From Alcanivorax sp. UBA4485 (lineage in GTDB: Bacteria > Pseudomonadota > Gammaproteobacteria > Pseudomonadales > Alcanivoracaceae), in the NCBI GenBank assembly GCA_002389055.1, contig DGNT01000130.1, positions 311-13,587 on the forward strand: DNA of 13,277 nt, written 5' to 3'. The translations under genes and the position numbers were made by a program. Of this stretch, positions 6,854 through 13,206 are shown piece by piece (position 1 is the stretch's first letter; every line of letters begins with the position of its first letter). The notes under the pieces are model-generated. The model saw only the letters and a program-made list of their open reading frames with translations. It did not search any database and had not been told where the DNA came from.

Positions 6854-9800
6854 ATGAACGGCAAAATATCCTCGCTCTTATTGAAACTTATGATGGTTTC
6901 GATACTGGGGCTGACGGTAGCCGCCTGCGGCGGTGACTCGGACAGTGACGGCGGCGCGGCGTCACCGACACCCAGTGAACCGGATGACGGCAACCCGGAC
7001 GACCCGGGAGACCCCAATGACCCGGACGACCCCGATGACCCGGGAGACCCGGACGTACCCACGGGGCGGACCTTCTTCATTGAGCCTGGAGAGGACGCCA
7101 CCGAGGACATGCTCAACGCGATGATCCAGCTCCGCCCCCGGGACACGCTGGAATTCGCCTGCGGGTATTTCAATCTAGAGCAGGGCCTGCTGATCCAGGC
7201 CACGGAAGATGTGTTGATCAAGGGCTGTGGCAAGGACGAAACTGTGCTGTCTTTCCGCGACAGCGCTAACGTGACCGGCCTGGAAGCGCTTAACGTGCGC
7301 GGCATCACCGTGGAAGACTTGACCATCCTGGATTCGCCCGGCGACGCGTTCAAACTCAAGGGCGTGAAATGGGGCACGCTGCGTAATGTCCGCGCCATGT
7401 GGTCCGGTGGGGGGGCGCCGATTACCGAGGACGATTATCCGCAACGGCTGAATGTGGCCTGCACCGCGCCGCCATTCAACGAGGGCGACGCCGCCGTCGA
7501 CTATGTACCCAGTTCCGACAGCGGCCGCTATGGCATCTATCCAGTGGAGTCGGAAAACATCCTGGTTGAAGGTTCGGAATCCGTGGGCGCCTCTGACGCG
7601 GGGATCTATGTGGGCCAGACCAACACGGCGATCATCCGCGACAGCCGGGCTGTGTATAATGTGATGGGTTTCGAGATCGAAAACGTTCAGGGTGGTGAAT
7701 ACGATTCTAACCTGGCGGAATGTAACACCGGCGGCTTCCTGATCTACGACCTGGAGAACATCACCCAGTACGGTGATACCTCGGTGATGCTTAATAACAC
7801 CGCGCGTAACAACAACACCTATAACTTCGCCCACAGCGGCTTGGTGTCGGTGGTGCCGCGCGGCGTCGGTTTCATCACCCTGGGTTACGACAACATTGAA
7901 ATAGTGGACAACGTCTTCGAGGACCACAGCACCGCCGCTGTACTCTATATCAGCTATGAGCTGATCGACGGCCCCGGAGGCACCGCCGACAAGAAACTCG
8001 ACCCCTACACCGAAGGGCTGCACATCCATAATAACGTTATGCGTAACTCCGGTTATGACCTGCCGCCGCCGGACTTGGAAAAGACGTTGAACGGTGAGAT
8101 CGAGAGCGTGTTGCCGACACTGATCGGCCTGAAAAATCTACCCACTATCAACGACCCGGCGGAACTGCTGTCGAGCCTTCGCAATCTGGCTAATCTGGGG
8201 AAAGGCGCGCACATCATTTGGGACGGCCTGCGCGACGAACTGGACGAAGACTGCCCCTATCCGGTGGACGCCCAGGGCAACCCGGTGCCCAAGGATGAAT
8301 TCGGCAAACCGATACACACCAACGAGCATCCGAATCCGTCGTGCCACTACAACGCCTACAAATTCGACGAGCAGGGCAATCGTAAGATGCCGCGCTGGGG
8401 CTCCTGCTTTCACGATAATGATTTGTCGGACGACAGCGCACCCTATTTGAACTTCCATGGCACCGATGGCCTGGAGCTGGTAATGGGGCTGTTGGACCAA
8501 GATCTGTCCCTTCTCACGCCGGGAGGATTGATGGACATCGTCGGCGGGCTGTTGAACTTCCCCTCCGATACCAAGCTCTCTGACCACGACTGCGAGACCC
8601 GTTTCGGCAGCCTGTTACCGTCGCTGCCGCGCGTGGAGATCCCGCCTTTCGAGCCCAGTGGCGACTTTGATCCGGCGCCTTCCGACGAATACGTCGCGCA
8701 GCTTTGCGAAGCGCCGACGGAAGAGGGCGAAATCAACCGGGCGGCACTGGCGGTGGATTGCCCGTCCCTCGATCAGTACAACCTGTTCGCCGACCCGCGC
8801 GACCCGCGCAGTCTGCCCCATGAAGGCGGGGTGCCCTTCGTACTCAACAGCAAGCTGTTCTCCGACCACGCTACCAAGTACCGCGTGGCGTTTATTCCCC
8901 CCGGTGAGCAGGCTGTGTACCGCGATGGGCAGGACGGCAACAATGTGAATGGCGCCATCGATTTCCCAGTGGGCACGGTGATCGCCAAGACCTTCGCCTT
9001 TACGGATGAAGCCAACAGCAGCGAAGAGCTGGTGGAAACCCGCCTGCTGATTAAGCGCCTCAGTCAGAGTGGCAAGGCGTTCTGGGTCGGACTGCCCTAT
9101 GTTTGGGAACAGAACGGCCAGGGCGAACCGGTGGCGGTGCTGACCCCGGGCGGCGACAGTCGCGCGGTAAGCTGGCACTTCCGCGATGCCAACACCGGCA
9201 CTTTGATCACCGGGTCCACGGGCAGCTACTCGGTACCCAACGCCAACCAGTGCATCACCTGCCACGGCAATGATGATCAGCCGTCGGGCAGCGCGCCGAT
9301 CGGGCCTAAGCCGCGCAACCTGAACCGCGCCTACCAGCCGGAAAGCAGCTTTATGGGCACCGCCGGTCAGGCTGGCTTCCCGCGCGTCAACCAGCTGCAG
9401 TACTGGATCGACCAGGGCTTGCTGGCCGGCGCCCCGGACCTGGAGCTGGACGGGCAGGGCGTGGCCACCAACATCGAACGGCTGCCGCGCTGGAACGTGC
9501 CCGGCGACGGCGGCGACACCGCCAACTCCCCGGCGGACATCGAGCACCGCCTGCGCGCCTACCTGGAAGTGAACTGCCAGCATTGTCACAACGACAAGGG
9601 CGCCGCCTCCAACACCGGCTATTACCTGGATACTTTCCGCGCCGTGGACGCCGGCTACGGCATTTGCAAGAAACCCACCGCCACCGGCGGCGGGTCCTGT
9701 GGCCGCCAGCACGTGGTGGTGCCGGGCAGCAGCGACGACTCCATCGTTTCCTGCCGCATGGAAGCGGAGGACAATCCGCAACGGATGATGCCGCCGATCG

Positions 9801-9898
9801 CGCGCAGCGTGGCCCACGACGGCGCCACCGCCCTGATGCGGCAGTGGATCAACACCGTGGTCGACGGTGATTACGACAACGCCGGCGGGTGTAACTAA
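6854..9898 (+). CDS. Lipoprotein fusion: parallel beta-helix domain plus diheme cytochrome c-like domain
   Basis: This is a 1014-aa predicted lipoprotein (lipobox VAAC, Cys25, followed by Gly). An acidic Asp-Pro repeat linker (about 44-68) leads to a right-handed parallel beta-helix (about 72-400) with repeated N-I-x-(I/V)-x-(D/N)-(N/S) turns such as DNIEIVDNVFED. A Cys-rich, less regular segment (about 400-610) follows. The last 400 residues (about 615-1014) carry two haem c motifs, CITCH (C800-H804) and CQHCH (C908-H912), and an MMPP motif (978-981) that could supply an axial Met. From memory these halves match TIGR03805 (beta-helix protein) and TIGR03806 (HNE_0200/SO2930-type diheme cytochrome), which are described as paired or fused with unknown function. 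I start at 6854 because AGGGGA lies 8 nt upstream and the signal peptide begins there; an in-frame ATG at 6818 overlapping the previous stop would only add 12 residues. It is exported and probably acts in the periplasm or at the outer membrane. Confidence 0.82.
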   Translation: MNGKISSLLLKLMMVSILGLTVAACGGDSDSDGGAASPTPSEPDDGNPDDPGDPNDPDDPDDPGDPDVPTGRTFFIEPGEDATEDMLNAMIQLRPRDTLEFACGYFNLEQGLLIQATEDVLIKGCGKDETVLSFRDSANVTGLEALNVRGITVEDLTILDSPGDAFKLKGVKWGTLRNVRAMWSGGGAPITEDDYPQRLNVACTAPPFNEGDAAVDYVPSSDSGRYGIYPVESENILVEGSESVGASDAGIYVGQTNTAIIRDSRAVYNVMGFEIENVQGGEYDSNLAECNTGGFLIYDLENITQYGDTSVMLNNTARNNNTYNFAHSGLVSVVPRGVGFITLGYDNIEIVDNVFEDHSTAAVLYISYELIDGPGGTADKKLDPYTEGLHIHNNVMRNSGYDLPPPDLEKTLNGEIESVLPTLIGLKNLPTINDPAELLSSLRNLANLGKGAHIIWDGLRDELDEDCPYPVDAQGNPVPKDEFGKPIHTNEHPNPSCHYNAYKFDEQGNRKMPRWGSCFHDNDLSDDSAPYLNFHGTDGLELVMGLLDQDLSLLTPGGLMDIVGGLLNFPSDTKLSDHDCETRFGSLLPSLPRVEIPPFEPSGDFDPAPSDEYVAQLCEAPTEEGEINRAALAVDCPSLDQYNLFADPRDPRSLPHEGGVPFVLNSKLFSDHATKYRVAFIPPGEQAVYRDGQDGNNVNGAIDFPVGTVIAKTFAFTDEANSSEELVETRLLIKRLSQSGKAFWVGLPYVWEQNGQGEPVAVLTPGGDSRAVSWHFRDANTGTLITGSTGSYSVPNANQCITCHGNDDQPSGSAPIGPKPRNLNRAYQPESSFMGTAGQAGFPRVNQLQYWIDQGLLAGAPDLELDGQGVATNIERLPRWNVPGDGGDTANSPADIEHRLRAYLEVNCQHCHNDKGAASNTGYYLDTFRAVDAGYGICKKPTATGGGSCGRQHVVVPGSSDDSIVSCRMEAEDNPQRMMPPIARSVAHDGATALMRQWINTVVDGDYDNAGGCN

Positions 9899-9899
9899 G

Positions 9900-10040
9900 T
9901 GTGGGAGCTTGCTTGCAAGCGAAAGGCCGGCAGAGCCGGCCGGCGGGATTCCAGAGACGGTGGTTATGCTGTAGTTAGAAAAGTCTCTTGGATCCTGCCG
10001 GGAGCCTCACTCCCTTTCGCGGGCGAGGCCCGCTCCCACA
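9900..10040. repeat. Inverted pair of REP elements (BIME-like)
   Basis: The left copy (9900-9924) reads TGTGGGAGC…GCGAAA and contains the GCTTGC/GCAAGC hairpin. The right copy (10015-10040) is the same element inverted, TTTCGC…GCTCCCACA, with the GCGGGC/GCCCGC hairpin at 10019-10033. Ends match as an inverted repeat (TGTGGGAGC against GCTCCCACA) while the variable centres differ, as expected of REP sequences of the GTGGGAGC…GCGAA type common in Pseudomonas and relatives. Between them is another perfect hairpin, GGCCGGC-AGA-GCCGGCC (9925-9941). The pair begins at the last base before 9901, directly after the stop codon of the cytochrome gene, a typical REP position. It may protect the 3' end of the lipoprotein mRNA. 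No RAYT transposase is in the window. Confidence 0.85.
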
Positions 10041-10084
10041 AACCCGGCTCCGTTGAAAAGTTCGCTAAAACTTTTTCGTTTTTC

Positions 10085-10111
10085 TAAAGAAATGAGAGTC
10101 CTGGCCGATAT
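10085..10111 (+). promoter_or_regulatory. Sigma-28 (FliA) promoter for the chemoreceptor gene
   Basis: TAAA at 10085-10088 is followed after exactly 15 nt by GCCGATAT at 10104-10111. The enterobacterial FliA consensus, TAAA-N15-GCCGATAA, is matched at 11 of 12 fixed positions with ideal spacing. It points towards the methyl-accepting chemotaxis gene about 146 nt downstream, a class of gene commonly transcribed by FliA. The implied 5' leader is long, about 140 nt. This also implies that the organism has flagella and a FliA factor. Confidence 0.8.
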
Positions 10112-10130
10112 CTTTTTCCGGCTTTTTATC

Positions 10131-10153
10131 AATTTTCAGGGTTTAATTTTCAG
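10131..10153 (+). repeat. Direct repeat AATTTTCAG in the chemoreceptor leader
   Basis: AATTTTCAG occurs at 10131-10139 and 10145-10153, a 14-nt period, with a weaker copy AAATTCAG at 10181-10188. All lie between the sigma-28 promoter and the chemoreceptor start. They could be a regulator or RNA-binding site; the AT-rich background makes chance plausible for the third copy. Confidence 0.4.
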
Positions 10154-10257
10154 AGATAAAGCCTTGATTTAAAACAATAAAAATTCAGTTTGTCGTCTTT
10201 CCTTCATGGTCTTGAGCTAGCCTTTCCAGCCATTGTTCATAAGCTGGGGGAAAGCCA

Positions 10258-11817
10258 ATGGTTCGGCTTAACAACATGACGGTGAAGACGAGTTGGGGCC
10301 TGGTGCTGCTGGCGTTCAGTGTGATCATTCTGTTGATCGGCGGGTTGAGCATTTATACCAGCCACCAGAGCCGGCAATCGTTCGAGACGCTCAACCAGGC
10401 CCATGTGGAACGGGCCGGCGCCTTGCAACGCACCTATATCAACCTGCTGCAGGCGCAGGTGGCCATGGACCGTGCCGCCGAGCTGATCCGGGTGCCGTCC
10501 TTCGACGAACCGGGTCCGGTGCTGGACCAGGCGGCGGCGTTCATCGAACAGGCACAGGGGCAGTTTGAAAGCTTCCTGTCCCTCACCGGCGAAGGGGCGG
10601 CCACGCAGGCCGTGGCGCCGCTGGCTGATGCCATGGCCCGCCTTACGGACGTGGGCCTGCGGCTGCAACTGGTGCTGCTCCGCGAGGACGACTTCGCCGG
10701 CTATCGGTCCGGGCGGTCGCGCCTCAACGGCATGAGCCAGGACTTTATCAACGCGGCGGATGCTTTCCTGGCGGCCTCACGGGCCGACGCCAATGCATTG
10801 GTGTCTCGCTTCGAGCGGCGGGTACAACGGCTGGACGCCGCCATGGTGGCGGCGGTGGTCGCGGCGCTGCTGATGGTCGCCGCGGTGTTATGGGGCATCA
10901 CGGTGAATGTGATCCGGCCGCTGCGCGACGTGATCGGGCATCTGGACGGTATCGCCGATGGTGACCTGTCGACGGAGATTCCACAGCGCGGCCGCAACGA
11001 TATCGGCCGGCTGTACGCCGGGATAGCGCGCATGCAGGGCAGCCTGGCGTCCATTGTCGGCCAGGTGCGCACCAGCAGCGAACGGATTCAGGATGCGGCG
11101 GTTGAGACCACCCGTGGCAACACGGATCTTTCCACCCGTTTTGAGCAGTTGTCCGCGTCCCTGGTGGAAACCTCCGCCAGCATGGAGCAGCTCACCGCCA
11201 CGGTGAAGGACAACGACGAGCACGCCGGCCAGGCCCACCGGCTGGCCGGGGACGCCGGCGGCGTGGCGGCCCGGGGCGGCGACGCGGTTGCGCGGGTGGT
11301 GGCCACCATGGGGCTGATCGAAACCCGTTCCCAGCGCATCGAGCAGATTGTCGGGTCCATCGAGGGGATCGCCTTTCAGACCAATATCCTGGCGCTGAAC
11401 GCCTCGGTGGAGGCGGCGCGGGCCGGCGAGCACGGCAGCGGTTTCGCGGTGGTGGCCGAGGAAGTGCGGCTGCTGGCGCAGAACAGCGACCGGCTGGCCA
11501 AGGAAATCCGCACGCTGATCCTCGACTCCGGCGCCGAGGTGGCGAAGGGCTCCGAGCAGGCGGCGCAAGCCGGCGACACCATGGGCGAGATTGTCGCCGC
11601 CGTGGAGCGGGTGTCGGCGATCATGGCACGCATCAGCGGCGCGTCCGCCGAACAGACCCGGGGCATCGAGCAGATCGGCCTGGCGGTGTCGCAGATGGAC
11701 CGGGTGACGCAGCAGAACGTCACCTTGGTGGCCGCCGCCGCGGATCGCGCGGAGACGCTGGAAAATCAGGCCGGTTTGTTGATGAGCGAAGTCAGGGAGT
11801 TTCGATTAGCTCGCTGA
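10258..11817 (+). CDS. Methyl-accepting chemotaxis protein (transmembrane receptor)
   Basis: This is a 519-aa chemoreceptor of Tar/Tsr layout: TM1 about 13-33, a periplasmic all-helical domain about 34-194 of four-helix-bundle type, TM2 about 195-216, HAMP about 217-270, then a cytoplasmic signalling coiled coil. The hairpin tip (about 368-405) contains EGIAFQTNILALN, VEAARAGE and GFAVVAEEVR, the binding region for CheA and CheW. Near the first methylation helix, SLVETSASMEQLTATV matches the family but has V where the usual Glu/Gln pair is expected. The protein ends in REFRLAR with no C-terminal NWETF-type CheR/CheB tether. The start is fixed by GGGGGA 8 nt upstream; the later ATG at 10276 has none. 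Transcription is probably from the sigma-28 promoter at 10085. Its 3' end overlaps the DAHP synthase gene by 26 nt tail-to-tail. The ligand is unknown. Confidence 0.93.
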   Translation: MVRLNNMTVKTSWGLVLLAFSVIILLIGGLSIYTSHQSRQSFETLNQAHVERAGALQRTYINLLQAQVAMDRAAELIRVPSFDEPGPVLDQAAAFIEQAQGQFESFLSLTGEGAATQAVAPLADAMARLTDVGLRLQLVLLREDDFAGYRSGRSRLNGMSQDFINAADAFLAASRADANALVSRFERRVQRLDAAMVAAVVAALLMVAAVLWGITVNVIRPLRDVIGHLDGIADGDLSTEIPQRGRNDIGRLYAGIARMQGSLASIVGQVRTSSERIQDAAVETTRGNTDLSTRFEQLSASLVETSASMEQLTATVKDNDEHAGQAHRLAGDAGGVAARGGDAVARVVATMGLIETRSQRIEQIVGSIEGIAFQTNILALNASVEAARAGEHGSGFAVVAEEVRLLAQNSDRLAKEIRTLILDSGAEVAKGSEQAAQAGDTMGEIVAAVERVSAIMARISGASAEQTRGIEQIGLAVSQMDRVTQQNVTLVAAAADRAETLENQAGLLMSEVREFRLAR

Positions 11818-12853
11818 TCAGCTCTTCGGTCTGGGTCCAGCCGAGACAGGCGTCGGTGATCGAGACGCCGTAGCGCAGCGGGTGGGCCAGCGGCTGGCTG
11901 CCTTCGTTCAGGTGGCTTTCCAGCATCACGCCGGCGATGGCCCGCTCGCCGTCGCGGCGCTGTTGGATCAGATCCCGCACCACCAGCGGCTGGCGGCGTG
12001 GGTCCTTGCCGCTGTTGGCGTGGCTGCAGTCCACCATCAAACGGGGGTTAAGCCCGGCCTGCGCCAGCTGGTCCCGGGCCGCGCGGATTTGTTCGGCGTG
12101 GTAGTTGGGGCCGCCGCGCCCGCCGCGCAGCACCAGGTGGGTGTCCGGGTTGCCGGCGGTTTCCATCAGGGCCGGGTGGCCCTCGTCATCGACGCCCAGA
12201 TGGGCGTGCGGGTGGGCGGCCGCCTGCATGGCGTCCCGGGCCACGGCGATGCCGCCGTCGGTGCCGTTCTTGAAGCCCACCGGCAAGGACAGCCCGCTGA
12301 CCAGCTCCCGGTGAATCTGGGATTCGGTGGTGCGGGCGCCAATCGCCGCCCAGCTGAGAAGGTCTTCCAGGTAGCTCGCCGCCAGCGGGCTGAGCAGCTC
12401 ACTGGCCAGTGGCAGGCCCAGGCCGGCCAGATCACGCAGCAGTTCCCGGCACAGGCGCAGGCCCTCCGCCAGATCCTGGCGGCCGTCCAGGTGCGGATCG
12501 TAGAGCAGCCCTTTCCAGCCCACCGTGGTGCGCGGCTTTTCCACGTAAGCGCGCATCACCAGCAGGGCGCGGTCGCTGACCCGGTCGGCGAGGGCGGCGA
12601 GCCGCTGGCCGTACTCCAGCGCCGCGTCCGGGTCGTGCAGTGAGCACGGGCCGGTGACGATCAGCAGGCGGTCGTCCTCGCCGTTGAGGATGTCACGCAC
12701 CGCCTGGCGTTGCGCCGCGATGCGGGTGCCCAGGTCGGCGTCCACGGGCAGCGCCTGGCGGAGCTGCCGGGCGTTGGGCAGGCGGTGGCTGACGGCCCCC
12801 GGCGCGGGTGTCGAAGCGTCGCTGGCGGTGACGGCGGCAAGACTGGCGTTCAT
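11792..12853 (-). CDS. aroG: 3-deoxy-7-phosphoheptulonate (DAHP) synthase, class I
   Basis: This 353-aa cytoplasmic enzyme condenses phosphoenolpyruvate with erythrose 4-phosphate, the committing step of the shikimate pathway. Hallmarks are the TGPCSLHDP loop, EKPRTTVGWKG, GARTTESQ, GFKNGTDG and GVMLESHLNEG. Metal ligands known from E. coli AroG correspond to C70, H278, E312 and D334, all present. I start at 12853 because AAGGA lies at good spacing; an in-frame ATG at 12877 sits right after the terminator T-tract without a good site. It belongs to the AroF/AroG/AroH group, but which aromatic acid inhibits it cannot be read reliably. At the positions of AroG D146 and P150, where substitutions relieve Phe inhibition, this protein has S155 and A159; the S180 equivalent (S189) is kept. 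An attenuator-like leader lies immediately upstream. The symbol marks the family, not the isozyme. Confidence 0.95.
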   Translation of the reverse strand: MNASLAAVTASDASTPAPGAVSHRLPNARQLRQALPVDADLGTRIAAQRQAVRDILNGEDDRLLIVTGPCSLHDPDAALEYGQRLAALADRVSDRALLVMRAYVEKPRTTVGWKGLLYDPHLDGRQDLAEGLRLCRELLRDLAGLGLPLASELLSPLAASYLEDLLSWAAIGARTTESQIHRELVSGLSLPVGFKNGTDGGIAVARDAMQAAAHPHAHLGVDDEGHPALMETAGNPDTHLVLRGGRGGPNYHAEQIRAARDQLAQAGLNPRLMVDCSHANSGKDPRRQPLVVRDLIQQRRDGERAIAGVMLESHLNEGSQPLAHPLRYGVSITDACLGWTQTEELISELIETP

Positions 12854-12886
12854 AGCAACTTCCTTAATTTTGACCATCCTGAAACG

Positions 12887-12920
12887 AAAAAACCCCGGCG
12901 GGGACGACCAGCCGGGGTTT
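12887..12920 (-). terminator. Intrinsic terminator in the DAHP synthase leader (attenuator)
   Basis: On the minus strand AAACCCCGGC (12920-12911) pairs perfectly with GCCGGGGTTT (12899-12890) across an 11-nt loop, and the 3' arm runs into six consecutive T (12892-12887). This is a textbook Rho-independent terminator. It lies 34 nt before the synthase start codon and after a short leader ORF, so it would stop transcription before the structural gene unless prevented. No other gene precedes it on this strand for it to terminate. Confidence 0.88.
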
Positions 12921-12933
12921 CAGGATTCTACGG

Positions 12934-12977
12934 CAGGCGTCCCGAAGCGGGCGCCTGACCGGATAGAGGTCAGACGC
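12934..12977 (-). promoter_or_regulatory. Two mutually exclusive leader hairpins
   Basis: Stem A pairs GCGTCTGACC (12977-12968) with GGTCAGGCGC (12960-12951), ten pairs with one G-U, and includes the leader stop codon. Stem B pairs CAGGCGCCCG (12957-12948) with CGGGACGCCTG (12944-12934) with one bulged A and a 3-nt loop. Both need 12951-12957, so they cannot coexist. GGGACG in the 3' arm of stem B is also complementary to CGTCCC in the terminator loop (12906-12901), a possible antiterminator contact. The complementarity is seen directly; the switching is inferred. Confidence 0.6.
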
Positions 12978-13080
12978 GCGCGCGGCTAAACCAATATCCG
13001 TAGAAATAGCAGGCAGCAGCCAACGCCACCGCGGAAGCGGTGTTCACAAGCGTCAGGTTGTCGAGCAGTGCTGCGGCCAT
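12970..13080 (-). CDS. Aromatic-rich leader peptide of the DAHP synthase gene
   Basis: This 36-codon ORF is too short for usual gene callers. GGAG lies 6 nt before the ATG. The peptide begins MAAALLDNLTLVN and near its end has CYFYGYWF (residues 24-31): three Tyr, two Phe and one Trp codon within seven codons (13008-12988). The stop falls 50 nt before an intrinsic terminator that precedes the DAHP synthase. Aromatic codons at the end of a short ORF before a terminator and an aromatic biosynthesis gene are the signature of ribosome-mediated attenuation, as in trpL and pheL. Mixed Tyr/Phe/Trp codons would suit an enzyme supplying all three. An alternative is a real small single-helix membrane protein, since residues 5-31 are fairly hydrophobic. 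Confidence 0.75.
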   Translation of the reverse strand: MAAALLDNLTLVNTASAVALAAACYFYGYWFSRARV

Positions 13081-13104
13081 GGAATCTCCAAAATCGATGT
13101 CTGA

Positions 13105-13133
13105 AGCCTAACGGCCTTTCGCCCTCAGCGCAA
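13105..13133 (-). promoter_or_regulatory. Possible sigma-70 promoter of the DAHP synthase leader
   Basis: On the minus strand TTGCGC (13133-13128) and TAGGCT (13110-13105) are separated by exactly 17 nt and lie 24 nt before the leader-peptide ATG. Each hexamer matches only three of six consensus positions, so spacing and location are the main support. Confidence 0.3.
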
Positions 13134-13206
13134 TGGGGGCGTCCGCGCGCCCGTGTTACCATGCGCGGTTAACAGGTGCACTTGAATCTTAGCTTGGGAG
13201 AACAAC

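Larger units (their letters stand above)
9899..10257. other. 359-nt intergenic region before the chemoreceptor gene
   Basis: There is no credible gene here. The left part (9900-10040) is a GC-rich inverted REP pair. The right part (about 10050-10240) is strikingly AT-rich and holds a sigma-28-type promoter (10085-10111) and short AATTTTCAG repeats. An imperfect inverted repeat, GAAAAGTT…AACTTTTTC, around 10055-10078 is followed by T-rich sequence and could weakly terminate the lipoprotein operon, but its stem is AT-only. Short reading frames running in from 9899 have no ribosome binding site. Confidence 0.6.

Noticed and set aside
6979..7070. CRISPR-like or tandem DNA repeat in the CCCGGAYGACCC stretch
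   Set aside because: The periodicity encodes an Asp-Pro linker after the lipobox, common in lipoproteins; there is no spacer-repeat structure.
8615..9817. Minus-strand ORF of 400 codons opposite the cytochrome domain
   Set aside because: The plus strand encodes two CxxCH motifs in a recognised family; the antisense product is Ala/Gly/Val/His-rich without motifs.
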